The notes beneath the pieces are model-generated. The model was not told the origin of the DNA. It searched no databases and worked only from the letters and a program-made list of their open reading frames with translations. A program made the translations under genes and the position numbers. Positions 32,980 through 42,636 of a DNA stretch of 64,000 nucleotides are shown here, piece after piece. How positions within the stretch are numbered: the stretch's first letter is position 1; each line of letters opens with the position of its first letter. The DNA comes from an uncultured Bacilli bacterium (GTDB lineage: Bacteria > Bacillota_I > Bacilli_A > RF39 > UBA660), in NCBI GenBank assembly GCA_934097015.1, contig CAKONF010000003.1, forward strand, positions 1 to 64,000, given 5' to 3'.

Positions 32980-33162
32980 AATTGTGTAAAGTTTTGAAAA
33001 ATGATTTAAAAATGTAAAGTATTTAATTTTATGTTTTTGTCATTTTTTTTGTGTAGAAATTTTATATCTGTTTTAAAAGTGAAATTTTTTTGAGAAATTG
33101 ATAATAAAAAAAAGGAAAAGCAAATTTTTTCACAATAATATATAGTGAAAGGAGGATTTGTA

Positions 33163-33537
33163 ATGAAACAATTTTATTATGATGATGTTTACACTTTTAT
33201 GGATGATTATAAAAATATATTTATGTTTAAAAAAGTATTTTTGTCAAATAATAGAGTAAATATATTGTCTAGTGTTTTATCTGATGCTTTACATATAAAT
33301 AAAATGTTTCTTTTAAATAATTTAGAAGTATATGATATAAATGATGAAATATACGATTTAAATTATTTTAAGAAACCTAATTTAATTGTGTGTTATGTTG
33401 GAAATATGGAGTTTATAGTTAAAATGCATAAAAATACTAATGAAAAAATATTGCATAAGAAAATTAGTTATTGTAATATGAATTATGATGTTAGTGAATA
33501 TGATATACATACTTATATAATTAAAGTGGATACTTAA
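33163..33537 (+). CDS. small hypothetical protein
   Basis: Protein of 124 residues, not recognised. It is cytoplasmic, mixed alpha/beta, rich in Tyr, Asp and Asn, with no motif I can name. AAAGGAGG lies 7 bases before ATG 33163; the longer frame from 33145 opens upstream of that site. It follows the variable surface protein after 180 bases and is convergent with the ligase gene, overlapping it by 4 bases. It does not look like the four-helix Avd protein of DGRs. Confidence 0.6.
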   Translation: MKQFYYDDVYTFMDDYKNIFMFKKVFLSNNRVNILSSVLSDALHINKMFLLNNLEVYDINDEIYDLNYFKKPNLIVCYVGNMEFIVKMHKNTNEKILHKKISYCNMNYDVSEYDIHTYIIKVDT

Positions 33538-34403
33538 TTAGGAATATAAAATGCTTCTCTTAAGTGATTATTTTCTGTTCTTTCTATATATCTTATTTTT
33601 ACTTTAATAGTTGGTTTTATATATGTTATATTTTCTTCTAAATTTATAAATTTATTTGTTGATTGTTTTAAATTTAATATTTTGTTGTATAATTTATGTT
33701 TTTTTGAAACAAATACTTTTCCTACATAATTTAATTTATTATTAATTAATTCACCTAAGTATATACTTATTTGATTGTTATTTTTAATAGTATAACCACC
33801 TATATAAAAAGATTCTGTTATGTAATTTTTTATTTTAATCCAATTATTTGTTCTTGTATTTGGTATATAGATAGAATTAATATCTTTGCAAACAATACCT
33901 TCTAAATTAAATTTTTTAATTGTTTTAAATAATTTTTTTCCGTCATAAAATATTTTACTTTTTATAAATATGTTGTTGTCTTTATATTTATTTAATATTT
34001 TTTTCCGTTCTAATAATGATAAGTTTGTTATGTCCTTATCATTATATAATATATCAAAACATATATATGTAGATCTATTCCAAGTACTTTGACTTAATAT
34101 TTTATCTTTGTTTTTTAAACGAATTCTATTAAGTAATTTAGAAAAGTTTGGTTTACCATCTTTAGTACATATTATTTCACCATCTAATATGACATTTCTT
34201 TTTATAACCTCTTTTAGTTTTATTAATTCTGGGAAAAGATGTGTTATATCAATTTTATTTCTAGTATATATTTTTATGTTATTAGAAGTTATATATATTA
34301 GAGCTCTTATACCATCATATTTAAGTTCATATATATAGTTTTTGCTTGTTGGAATTTTATTACTTTCGCTTAATAACATTGGAGTTATAATTTTATTTAA
34401 CAT
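33534..34403 (-). CDS. ATP-dependent DNA ligase (LigD ligase-domain type)
   Basis: DNA ligase of 289 residues. The nucleotidyltransferase motifs are present in order: 'ELKYDGIRAL' with the adenylated Lys (motif I, near residue 28), 'YTRNKID', 'VILDGEIIC' (motif III), 'YICFDILY', 'LEGIVCKD' (motif IV) and 'NWIKIKN' (motif V), then an OB domain. Polymerase and phosphoesterase domains of full LigD are absent. It overlaps the ku gene by 11 bases, forming a minimal NHEJ operon for joining double-strand breaks. Confidence 0.92.
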   Translation of the reverse strand: MLNKIITPMLLSESNKIPTSKNYIYELKYDGIRALIYITSNNIKIYTRNKIDITHLFPELIKLKEVIKRNVILDGEIICTKDGKPNFSKLLNRIRLKNKDKILSQSTWNRSTYICFDILYNDKDITNLSLLERKKILNKYKDNNIFIKSKIFYDGKKLFKTIKKFNLEGIVCKDINSIYIPNTRTNNWIKIKNYITESFYIGGYTIKNNNQISIYLGELINNKLNYVGKVFVSKKHKLYNKILNLKQSTNKFINLEENITYIKPTIKVKIRYIERTENNHLREAFYIPN

Positions 34404-35142
34404 CTTTTAAACTCTTTTCTAGTGCTTTCATTAAATCATTGATTTTCTTCTTATCAGTTTTTTTAGTACCTTTAATTTTTTTACCATTAAGTTTATCATC
34501 AATAGCGTTTTTAATATTGTTTTGATATAAATCTATATATTCTTTAGGATTAAATTTTATTTTCATTTCATTTACTAATTTAATAGCTAAATCTAATTCT
34601 TTTTTTGAAATAGTTTTATCAATATTATTACTTGGAATATTTATTTCTTCATAAAAATATAGAGTAGTCATTAATAAACCTTTTGGATTAAATCTTATTA
34701 TTGAATAATAAAATTTAGAACCTAATACTGTTTTACATAATGCAACTAATTTAGTTTCTTTTAAAGTTTCAATAAATAATTTATATGATTTACTATTAGA
34801 ATCACTTGTTAAATAAAAACTTTTTTCAAAATAATATGGATCTATTTCATTTAAATTTAAAAATCCTATTACTTCTATTTCTTTTTCATTTGATAATTTT
34901 AATTTATTTAATTCTTCTTTATTAAATGTTATATAACTATCTTTATCATATTGATATCCTTTAATAATATCTATTTCTTTTAAATCTTTTTTACATTTAG
35001 GACAATATTTAATATATTTAATTCTGTTTAAACATTTTTTATGTAATTGATTAAATGGAATGTCATTATCATGTATTATTGGATTTAATATTACTGGGAT
35101 ATTTACTAACATAAAAGATATATTGCTATGTATATTTGGCAT
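34393..35142 (-). CDS. ku: Ku protein, NHEJ DNA-end binding
   Basis: Protein of 249 residues of the bacterial Ku family, a homodimeric ring that binds DNA ends and recruits the ligase. It has 'IPFNQLHKKCLNRIKYIKYCPKC' near residues 28-50, 'KGYQYDKDSYITFNKEEL', 'LNEIDPYYFEKSFYL' and 'MTTLYFYEEI' in the family order, and a basic C-terminal tail ('KKIKGTKKTDKKK') as in extended Ku proteins. It is translated first and coupled to the ligase gene. NHEJ is common in spore formers, where resting spores have no sister chromosome. Confidence 0.93.
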   Translation of the reverse strand: MPNIHSNISFMLVNIPVILNPIIHDNDIPFNQLHKKCLNRIKYIKYCPKCKKDLKEIDIIKGYQYDKDSYITFNKEELNKLKLSNEKEIEVIGFLNLNEIDPYYFEKSFYLTSDSNSKSYKLFIETLKETKLVALCKTVLGSKFYYSIIRFNPKGLLMTTLYFYEEINIPSNNIDKTISKKELDLAIKLVNEMKIKFNPKEYIDLYQNNIKNAIDDKLNGKKIKGTKKTDKKKINDLMKALEKSLKDVK

Positions 35143-35202
35143 AGAATCACCATTATTATTTTAAATAATAAAAAATAATTTATACGAAAGGAATGATAAT
35201 TT

Positions 35203-35847
35203 ATGAAAATATTTAGTTTTAATAAAATAAAATATATTATAATTTTATTTATTATATTATTAATAGGTTTAATTATTTATTTAATGAATGTGAATGATAA
35301 TAAACCTTATGTAGATGATTTAACTGTAAGTGAAGTTGGTGTTAGTACAACTAATACTATTGTTGTAAAAAAATATATTGACATTAAAGGAAGTGTTAAG
35401 AATCCAGGAGTTTATGAATTTAACGAAAATGATAGAGTAATTGATGCAATAAATATGGCTGGAGGTCTTCTTAAAAATGCTAATACTTCTAATATTAATT
35501 TGAGTCAAAAGTTAACTAGTGAAATGGTTATATATGTTATGAATAATAATGAAATTAAGAATGGTAGTAATAATGTTAGTTGTGATACGAAATGTAAAAC
35601 AGAAGTTATTGAAGTTAATAATTGTGTAGAAGAAAAAAATAAAGAAGAATCTAAGAATAAAGTTAATATTAATACTGCTGGTGTAGAAGAGTTTACTACT
35701 CTTAGTGGAATTGGCGAAGCAAAAGCTAAAAGTATTATTGAATATAGAAATAGTAATGGTAATTTTAAAAGTATAGATGATATAAAAAGTATTAGTGGTA
35801 TTGGAGAGGCTTTATTTAATAAAATAAAAGATAATATAACTGTATGA
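35203..35847 (+). CDS. comEA: ComEA, DNA receptor for competence
   Basis: Protein of 214 residues with a membrane helix (10-28), an SLBB domain ('YIDIKGSVKNPGVYEFNENDRVIDAINMAGGL') and a C-terminal helix-hairpin-helix ('VNINTAGVEEFTTLSGIGEAKAKSIIEYR'). ComEA binds transforming DNA outside the membrane and passes it to ComEC. Length is normal. It overlaps a second comEA-like gene by 4 bases and is followed by comEC. Confidence 0.92.
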   Translation: MKIFSFNKIKYIIILFIILLIGLIIYLMNVNDNKPYVDDLTVSEVGVSTTNTIVVKKYIDIKGSVKNPGVYEFNENDRVIDAINMAGGLLKNANTSNINLSQKLTSEMVIYVMNNNEIKNGSNNVSCDTKCKTEVIEVNNCVEEKNKEESKNKVNINTAGVEEFTTLSGIGEAKAKSIIEYRNSNGNFKSIDDIKSISGIGEALFNKIKDNITV

Positions 35848-36515
35848 AAAAAATATTATTGTTGATGACTATTTCTTTGTTAACCATGTCTAATAAAGAA
35901 AGTAATTATTGTGATATAAAGGGTAATGTTTATAATCCAGGAGTATATGAAATAAAAGAAAATTATACAATTAAAGATGTTATTAATGATGCTGGTGGTT
36001 TAAAAGATAATTCTTATACTGATAAGATTAATTTATCAAAGAAAGTAATTGATGAAATGGTTATTTATATTCCCACAAAATATGAAATAAATAAATTAAA
36101 TGAACTAAATAATTGTGATTGTAGCAAATACGTTGTTTCTTGTGAAAAAGAAAATAATATAGAAAGTGAAGAAATTTTAAATAATAGTATTACGACCACA
36201 AAAGTAGGTGATAATAATCTACAAAGTACTACTACTAAAAAGAAAATTGAAAGTACTACTACTAAGAAAGTTAATACTACAACTACAAGTACTACAACTA
36301 TTACCACTACTAAAGAGATAAAATATCCAATAAATATTAATGATTGTAATTTAGAAGATTTATTAACTATAAAAGGTTTAGGTGAAGTTAAAGCTAAAAA
36401 AATTATAGAATATAGGGAAGTAAATGGAATATTTAAAAATGTTGAAGATATAAAAAATGTAAGTGGTATTGGAGATGTTTTATTTAATAGAATTAAAGAA
36501 TTTATTACAATATAA
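35844..36515 (+). CDS. second ComEA-like protein with Thr-rich linker
   Basis: Protein of 223 residues, a paralogue of the preceding gene: an SLBB domain ('CDIKGNVYNPGVYEIKENYTIKDVINDAGGL') from residue 22 and a C-terminal helix-hairpin-helix ('ININDCNLEDLLTIKGLGEVKAKKIIEYR'). The two domains are joined by about 45 residues of Thr, Ser and Lys ('NTTTTSTTTITTTKE'), an extended linker. The N-terminal hydrophobic stretch is short and may be a cleaved signal, so unlike ComEA it may be secreted or loosely bound. Tandem comEA paralogues before comEC are unusual. Confidence 0.85.
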   Translation: MKKILLLMTISLLTMSNKESNYCDIKGNVYNPGVYEIKENYTIKDVINDAGGLKDNSYTDKINLSKKVIDEMVIYIPTKYEINKLNELNNCDCSKYVVSCEKENNIESEEILNNSITTTKVGDNNLQSTTTKKKIESTTTKKVNTTTTSTTTITTTKEIKYPININDCNLEDLLTIKGLGEVKAKKIIEYREVNGIFKNVEDIKNVSGIGDVLFNRIKEFITI

Positions 36516-38514
36516 GTATTTTATTATATTATTATTTGTTGTATCTTTATGTTTTTTTAGAATTAATAATAATTCTATTTATAAAATTGATGATGTTAAA
36601 TTTTATGGTGTTGTAATTGATTATCAATATAAAAATGGTTATGTTAGTTTTATAATAAAAGGTAAAGAAAAATTAAAGTGTAATTATTATTTAAATAATA
36701 ATGAAAAGTTTGATATTAATTATGGTGATATTTTATATTTGCATGGTATTTTAAAAGAACCTAATAATAATACTATTCCTAATACATTTAATTATAAAAA
36801 ATATTTAGCAAATAATGATATATATTATATATTAGAAGTAGATAGTGTTGATAAGCAAATAAGAACTAATAATATTATATATAAGTTAAAAAATATTGTT
36901 AAAGATAGAATAGATAAATATGATAGAACAGGTTATTTAAATGCATTTATATTGGGTAATAAAAATAGTATTGATAGTGATATATATTCTAATTATTCTA
37001 AAATTGGTATTATACATATTTTTTCAATATCTGGAATGCATATAAGTTTATTAGCATCTATTATATTAAGTGTGTTAAATAAAATAAAAAAGAGTGACAA
37101 AAATAACTTAGTTGTTATAATATTTTTAATATTTTATTTGATTTTAACTAATTATCAAGCTAGTATAATTAGAAGTATTGTGTTTTATATAGTAATTAAT
37201 TTATTTAAGATAATTAAATTAAAAGTTAATACATTAGATAGTTTTTTTATTTCTATTTCTTTAATATTATTATTTATTCCTAAATTTATATATAATATAG
37301 GATTTTTATATAGTAGTTCTGTTAGTTTTAGTTTAATATTTTATAAAAATAAATTTAATAAGAATTATATTTTAAATTTATTATATGTTTCTTTTATAAG
37401 TTTTTTAATTAGTTTACCAATAACAATAAGTTTAAATTATCAAGTAAATGTTTTGTCTATATTTATTAATTTATTATTTGTACCATTAGTTTCTTTTATA
37501 TTATATCCTTTAGCGCTTATTTCATTTGTTTTACCTTTTATTTGTACTTTATTTAATTTTTTTATTAGTATTACGGAATTTTTATCTAGTATGATAAGTA
37601 GCGTTAGTATATTTAATTTGTATATTCCTAAAATGAATTTTTATGTGTTAGTTATTTATTATTTGTTTGTATATTTAACTTTATCTAAAAATATTAGATG
37701 GTTTAGTTTGTTTATTATTTATATTTTTATTATTAAATATATTAATGTTTTAGATAATAATTATTATATTTATTATTTGGATGTAGGGCAAGGAGATATG
37801 TCTGTAATTAAATATAAGGATGAATGTATTGTAATAGATACAGGGCCTAGTAATATTTATGGGAGTACTTATAGGATAACAGATAATCATATAAAATTTT
37901 TACATAGTATAGGTGTTAATAATATTGATTTATTAATAATTAGTCATGGCGACTACGATCATATTGGAGAAGCAATTAACTTAGTTAATAATTTTAAAGT
38001 AAAAAAAGTTATATTTAACTGTGGTGAGTTTAATGAATTGGAAAAAGAATTAATTAAAGTATTAGATAAAAAGAAAATAAAATATTACTCCTGTATTACA
38101 AAATTAAATATAGATAATAATAAATTATATTTTTTACAAACAAAAGAATATGAAAATGAGAATGATAATAGTAATGTTATTTATACAGAACTTGATGGTT
38201 ATAAGTTTATGTTTATGGGAGATGCAGGAGTAGAGAAAGAAAAATATATATTAGATAAATATAATATAAGTGATATAGATGTACTTAAAGTAGGACATCA
38301 TGGATCTAAGACAAGTAGTGATAAAAAATTTATTGATGAGATAAAACCAAAGTATTCCATAATTAGTGTTGGAAAGAATAATAGATATGGTCATCCAAAT
38401 AAAGAAGTATTGGACACTTTAAATGATTCAAAAATATATAGAACAGATCAAGATGGTAGTATTATGTTTAAAATTAAAAATGATAAATTACAAATTGAGA
38501 CTTGTAGTCCATAG
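36463..38514 (+). CDS. comEC: ComEC/Rec2 DNA uptake channel
   Basis: Membrane protein of up to 683 residues that conducts single-stranded DNA into the cell. It has the DUF4131 N-domain, the Competence domain with 'IGIIHIFSISGMHISLLAS' (near residue 185) and about ten helices, and a C-terminal metallo-beta-lactamase domain with 'ISHGDYDHIGEA' and 'VGHHGSKTSSD', thought to degrade the second strand. The true start is uncertain: the open frame begins at GTG 36463 inside comEA2, and no well-spaced ribosome site is visible. A decayed second copy of its 3' end lies at 40223-40795. Confidence 0.9.
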   Translation: MVLEMFYLIELKNLLQYKYFIILLFVVSLCFFRINNNSIYKIDDVKFYGVVIDYQYKNGYVSFIIKGKEKLKCNYYLNNNEKFDINYGDILYLHGILKEPNNNTIPNTFNYKKYLANNDIYYILEVDSVDKQIRTNNIIYKLKNIVKDRIDKYDRTGYLNAFILGNKNSIDSDIYSNYSKIGIIHIFSISGMHISLLASIILSVLNKIKKSDKNNLVVIIFLIFYLILTNYQASIIRSIVFYIVINLFKIIKLKVNTLDSFFISISLILLFIPKFIYNIGFLYSSSVSFSLIFYKNKFNKNYILNLLYVSFISFLISLPITISLNYQVNVLSIFINLLFVPLVSFILYPLALISFVLPFICTLFNFFISITEFLSSMISSVSIFNLYIPKMNFYVLVIYYLFVYLTLSKNIRWFSLFIIYIFIIKYINVLDNNYYIYYLDVGQGDMSVIKYKDECIVIDTGPSNIYGSTYRITDNHIKFLHSIGVNNIDLLIISHGDYDHIGEAINLVNNFKVKKVIFNCGEFNELEKELIKVLDKKKIKYYSCITKLNIDNNKLYFLQTKEYENENDNSNVIYTELDGYKFMFMGDAGVEKEKYILDKYNISDIDVLKVGHHGSKTSSDKKFIDEIKPKYSIISVGKNNRYGHPNKEVLDTLNDSKIYRTDQDGSIMFKIKNDKLQIETCSP

Positions 38515-38526
38515 GAAGGAGTAGAC

Positions 38527-39400
38527 ATGAATTATTACAATGAGATAAAAAACAAATTAATTGATAATGAAATATATTCAAAAGAAAGGCATAAAGTTAT
38601 TACATACTTTGAAGTAGGTAAATTGCTGGATGAAGCTGGCAGTAAGTATGGAGATAATATTTTAAATGATTATTCAAATAGACTGTTTACTGAGTTTGGG
38701 AAAAAAGTATAACGAGAGAACATTGAGACGTATTAGACAATATTATAGAATATTCAAAAATGAAAAATGGTCGCCACTGGCGACCAAATTGTCTTGGAAC
38801 CATTATTCTGAATTATTATCAATTAAAGACGATAATGAATTGATGTATTATATTAATATTGCATATGAAAGAAATTTATCTAAAAGAGAATTAAGAGAAA
38901 AAATTAAAAACAAGGAATATCAAAGAATACCAATTGAAACTAAAAACAAAATAGTTTCTAAAGATAAAATTGAAGTAAAAGATTTAGTACCAAATCCCAT
39001 ACTAATTAGAAATAGAAATAATACTGAAATAGTTACTGAGAAAGCATTATATAATTTAATTTTGGAAGATATTGAATCTTTTATGAAAGAACTTGGTAAT
39101 TCATTTAGTTTTATATGTAATGAATATAAAATTAAAATAGGAGACAGAAATCATTATATTGATTTGTTATTATTTAATATAAAGTTTAATTGTTATGTAG
39201 TTGTAGAATTAAAAGTAACTGAATTTAAAGTAGAATATATATCACAAGTTCAAAAATATATGAATTATATTGATATGAATATAAAAGAACAATTTAATAA
39301 TAATACTATGGGAATATTAATATGTAAAAGAGAAAATAGATTTGTAATAGAATATTGTTCAGATGAGAGAATTGCTGTTAGAGAATATGAATTGGTGTGA
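38527..39400 (+). pseudogene. YhcG-type (DUF1016) PD-(D/E)XK nuclease, frameshifted
   Basis: Two frames together make one DUF1016 protein. The first (38527-38712) ends '...YSNRLFTEFGKKV' and the second continues 'KKYNERTLRRIRQYYRIF', exactly where YhcG proteins read 'GKGYSERNLRRMRQFY'. The break is an A6 run (38701-38706); with five A the frame would be continuous. The C-terminal half holds the nuclease core ('DRNHYIDLLLFNIKFNCYVVVELKV'). It may be a true mutation, a homopolymer sequencing error or a switch. AGGAGTAG precedes the start. It is the first gene of the island between comEC and its second 3' end. Confidence 0.8.
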
Positions 39401-39428
39401 TATAATATGTATATAGGAAGTGACCATT

Positions 39429-40142
39429 ATGGCAAAAATACTTGAAACAAATTTGTGTAGAATTAATTATTCCGATAGTTTGGAAGAATTATCTAATGCA
39501 ATAGTTAAACTATTACAAAATAAGATTGTTGAATATAAGAAATTATTTAATATTGAATTTGATGAACAGATTATTGTGAATTATTTTGACGATTTAGAAG
39601 AGTTTAGAGAATTTATATATAAGATTAGAGGAGAAAGAGTGTCATTACCTAAATATGCAAAAGGTACTTATGATGATGGCGTGGTTAATGCATGCATTGA
39701 ACCAGATACACAATTAAAAAGACTATATACTGCGAGTCACGAGTTGTTTCATATTTTATATATGAAGTATATATTAAAAAATGATTATTCAAATAGAATA
39801 GTTTGGTATGATGAAGGTATGGCTCAATTTATTTCTGGGGAAAAAGATAAATATGCTGATGAAGAAAAATTTAAAAGATTTTACTTAAAGGTAAAGGAGA
39901 ATACTAAAATAATACCAAATTTAAATAATTTGAAACATGGTAATTCATTTTGTAATGATGAATATAATGGATATGATTTAAGCTATTTATCTGTTAGATA
40001 TTTAAATGAAATATTAAATTCAGAAGATTTTAAAAAACTTATGTCTGATTTTTCAATTATAAAAGAGTATGGAAACAATTTAATATATAGAATGTTTGAT
40101 TATTATGATTTGAAATTTGAATGTAACAAAAGAATAAAATAA
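39429..40142 (+). CDS. zinc metallopeptidase-like protein (gluzincin motif)
   Basis: Protein of 237 residues. 'SHELFHILY' gives the HExxH zinc site and 'WYDEGMAQFISG', about 30 residues later, supplies the third ligand Glu of gluzincins (peptidase MA clan). No signal peptide or membrane helix, so it is cytoplasmic. The substrate is unknown. The start at ATG 39429 follows AGGAAGTGA; the frame opens earlier at GTG 39420. A terminator-like hairpin follows the stop (around 40145-40175). Second gene of the island at the comEC 3' end. Confidence 0.7.
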   Translation: MAKILETNLCRINYSDSLEELSNAIVKLLQNKIVEYKKLFNIEFDEQIIVNYFDDLEEFREFIYKIRGERVSLPKYAKGTYDDGVVNACIEPDTQLKRLYTASHELFHILYMKYILKNDYSNRIVWYDEGMAQFISGEKDKYADEEKFKRFYLKVKENTKIIPNLNNLKHGNSFCNDEYNGYDLSYLSVRYLNEILNSEDFKKLMSDFSIIKEYGNNLIYRMFDYYDLKFECNKRIK

Positions 40143-40222
40143 CATTAAAACTGCATTATCAAAAAATGTGGTTTTTTCTTTGAAAATAGCCATATTTCAT
40201 TCGACTTACTAATTGACAATTA

Positions 40223-40795
40223 GCACATGGTGATAATGATCATATTGGTAATGCTAATTATTTAGTAAATAATTTTAAAGTAAAAAATGTATCTTTTAAT
40301 AGTGGAGATTATAATGAATTAGAAGTTGGATTAATTAGATTATTAAAATATAAAAAAATAAATTATTTTAAAGATATTGAAAGAAAGTATAGTAATAAAA
40401 TAAAATATCTTTATTTAAATACTGAAGTATATGATAATGAAAATGATAATTCAAGTGTAGTATATTTAAAAATATATAAATATAATTTTCTTTTTATGGG
40501 AGATGCATCTATAGTAAAGGAAAAAGATATATTGAAAAAATATAACATTGGTGGTATTGATTTTCTTAAAGTAGGGCATCATGGGTCTGATACTAGTAGT
40601 AGTAAAGAATTTATAAATAGTATTAAAGTTAAATATAGTTTAATTAGTGTTGGTAAAAATAATAGGTATGGGCATCCTAAAGAAAGTGTGATTAATATTT
40701 TAAAGAGTAGTAAAATATATAGAACTGATTTGGTTGGAAGTATAGAAGTAAAGATAAATAAAAATGGATATAAAATTAAAATTTATAATCCATAG
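40223..40795 (+). pseudogene. decayed second copy of the comEC 3' end
   Basis: From 40223 the frame reads 'AHGDNDHIGNANYLVNNFKVKNVSFN' and continues to 'GKNNRYGHPKESVINIL..SKIYRTDLVGSI', parallel to the metallo-beta-lactamase domain of comEC (about residues 495-683). Upstream of 40223 the similarity fades into a stop codon and there is no start, so the fragment is not a complete gene. Similarity to the intact copy is clear but far from identical, so it is not a recent duplication. A partial product could begin at ATG 40496. Confidence 0.85.
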
Positions 40796-40969
40796 AGACA
40801 AGGTCTAATGTATAAAAATTATTTATTTTATTTAAAATATGAACTATTTTATGCTTTGTTTCATATTATATTATATACATTATAATGTTTTAAATATATT
40901 TTTGTATGAATTTGTACTTGTAAAAATGAGCATTTTTATATGCTTGTTTTTGCTTGTAATAAATAACTA

Positions 40970-40998
40970 TTGCAAAATAAGTGTTTTAATTTTATAAT
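40970..40998 (+). promoter_or_regulatory. promoter of rny
   Basis: TTGCAA (40970-40975), 17-base spacer, TATAAT (40993-40998), about 55 bases before the start of rny. The rest of the gap 40796-41052 is A/T-rich, with one GCAT/ATGC hairpin and no gene. Confidence 0.7.
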
Positions 40999-41052
40999 AA
41001 ATATGTAAGTAATTAGAAGTATAAATTATTTATTAGATAAATGGAGGAAATT

Positions 41053-42606
41053 ATGGGATTAACGACAACTTCCATAATAACTCTTATAATTGGTTTATTT
41101 GCAGGTGGCGCTTTAATATATGTTGTAGTAGTTATAACTGGTGCTGGTGCAGGTAAAAAAGCAGAAAAATTATTAGCTGATGCTAAAAAAGAAGCAGAAA
41201 AACATAAAAGAGATACACTTTTAGAATTAAAAGAAGAAAGTTATAAATTAAAAAATGAAACTGATAAAGAAATAAAGGAAAAGAAACAAGAGATTCTTGC
41301 TAGTGAAGATAGATTATTAAATCGTGAAAAATCTTTGGATAAAAGAGAAGAAATGCTACAAGATAGAGATAATAGATTAGTTGAAAAAGATAATAATTTA
41401 AATGCTTTAAGAAAACAAATCCAAGATAAAGAGTTAAAGATGGATGAACTTTTGAAACAAGAAATGGAAAAGTTAGAAAATATTGCAAAATTTTCTAAGG
41501 AACAAGCACATAAACAAATACTTGAAAGAGTAGAAAATGATATGTCAAGAGAGATTGCTGAATATATTAAAGAAAAAGAGGCAGAAGCTAAACTTGAAGT
41601 GGATAAAAAGGCAAAAAATTTGCTTGTAAATAGCATGCAAAGGTATTCGAATGATGTGACAAATTTACAAACTGTGACAACAATTAGTTTGCCTAATGAT
41701 GATATGAAGGGTAGACTTATTGGTAGGGAAGGAAGAAATATTAGAACTATAGAAGCAGTTACTGGGGTGGATTTGATAATTGACGATACACCAGAAGCAA
41801 TAGTTATTTCTTCATTTGACCCATATAGAAGAGAAATTGCTAAAGTGACTATTGAAACTTTAATAAAGGATGGAAGAATACATCCTACAAGAATTGAAGA
41901 AATATATGATAAAACTTGTAAAGATATGAATGCTAGAACTATTGAGCTAGGTAATGATGCTATTGTTGAATTAGGATTAACGAAGTTTGATCCAGAACTA
42001 GTTAAATTAATTGGTAAACTTAATTATAGAACTAGCTATGGTCAAAATGCTTTACAACATTCTAAAGAAGTAGCTCATTTATCAGGCTTAATGGCTGCAG
42101 AATTAGGTGAAAACATTAATTTAGCAAAACGTGCAGGTTTATTACATGATATTGGAAAATCTATAGATTATGAAATTGAAGGAAGCCATGTTGATATTGG
42201 TGTTGATATTGCTAAAAAATTCCATGAAGATAAAGTAGTAATAAATGCTATTGCTTCTCATCATGGAGATACTGAACCTAAGAGTGTTATAGCAATATTA
42301 GCTCAAATTGCTGATACTTTATCTGCTGCTCGTCCAGGTGCTAGAAGCGATTCAATGGAAAATTATATTAAGAGACTTGAAGAATTAGAAAGTATTGGAA
42401 ATAGTTTTTCTGGTGTTGAAAAAACTTATGCTATGCAAGCTGGTAGAGAGGTAAGAGTAATTGTTAAACCAGAAGAGATAGATGATTTAACAAGCTTTAA
42501 AGTAGCTAGAGATATAAAAGATAAAATAGAAAATGAAATGCAATATCCTGGTACTATAAAAATAACAGTTATTAGAGAAACGAGAGCTGAAGAAATTGCA
42601 AAATAA
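41053..42606 (+). CDS. rny: ribonuclease Y
   Basis: Endoribonuclease of 517 residues that starts mRNA decay at the membrane. Residues 5-30 are the membrane anchor, 35-200 a long charged coiled coil, '[29 protein letters not shown]' (starting near 210) the KH domain, and 'LLHDIGKS' near 363 the HD motif of the nuclease domain. Length and order match B. subtilis RNase Y. GGAGG 5 bases upstream fixes ATG 41053 over the in-frame ATG at 41041. Confidence 0.96.
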   Translation: MGLTTTSIITLIIGLFAGGALIYVVVVITGAGAGKKAEKLLADAKKEAEKHKRDTLLELKEESYKLKNETDKEIKEKKQEILASEDRLLNREKSLDKREEMLQDRDNRLVEKDNNLNALRKQIQDKELKMDELLKQEMEKLENIAKFSKEQAHKQILERVENDMSREIAEYIKEKEAEAKLEVDKKAKNLLVNSMQRYSNDVTNLQTVTTISLPNDDMKGRLIGREGRNIRTIEAVTGVDLIIDDTPEAIVISSFDPYRREIAKVTIETLIKDGRIHPTRIEEIYDKTCKDMNARTIELGNDAIVELGLTKFDPELVKLIGKLNYRTSYGQNALQHSKEVAHLSGLMAAELGENINLAKRAGLLHDIGKSIDYEIEGSHVDIGVDIAKKFHEDKVVINAIASHHGDTEPKSVIAILAQIADTLSAARPGARSDSMENYIKRLEELESIGNSFSGVEKTYAMQAGREVRVIVKPEEIDDLTSFKVARDIKDKIENEMQYPGTIKITVIRETRAEEIAK

Positions 42607-42636
42607 AATTTAGGAGATTAAACCTAAATTTTTTTT
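42606..42636. terminator. bidirectional terminator between rny and the dgt-like gene
   Basis: AAATTTAGG (42606-42614) pairs perfectly with CCTAAATTT (42623-42631) around eight bases, with T's after. It lies between convergent genes. Confidence 0.85.

Noticed and set aside
33163..33537. Avd accessory protein of a DGR next to the variable surface protein
   Set aside because: Avd is an all-helical four-helix bundle; this protein looks alpha/beta and carries none of its features.
38701..38712. Programmed -1 frameshift at AAAAAAG in the YhcG-type gene
   Set aside because: The second frame is +1 relative to the first, so a -1 slip on this run would not reach it. A one-base insertion explains it better.
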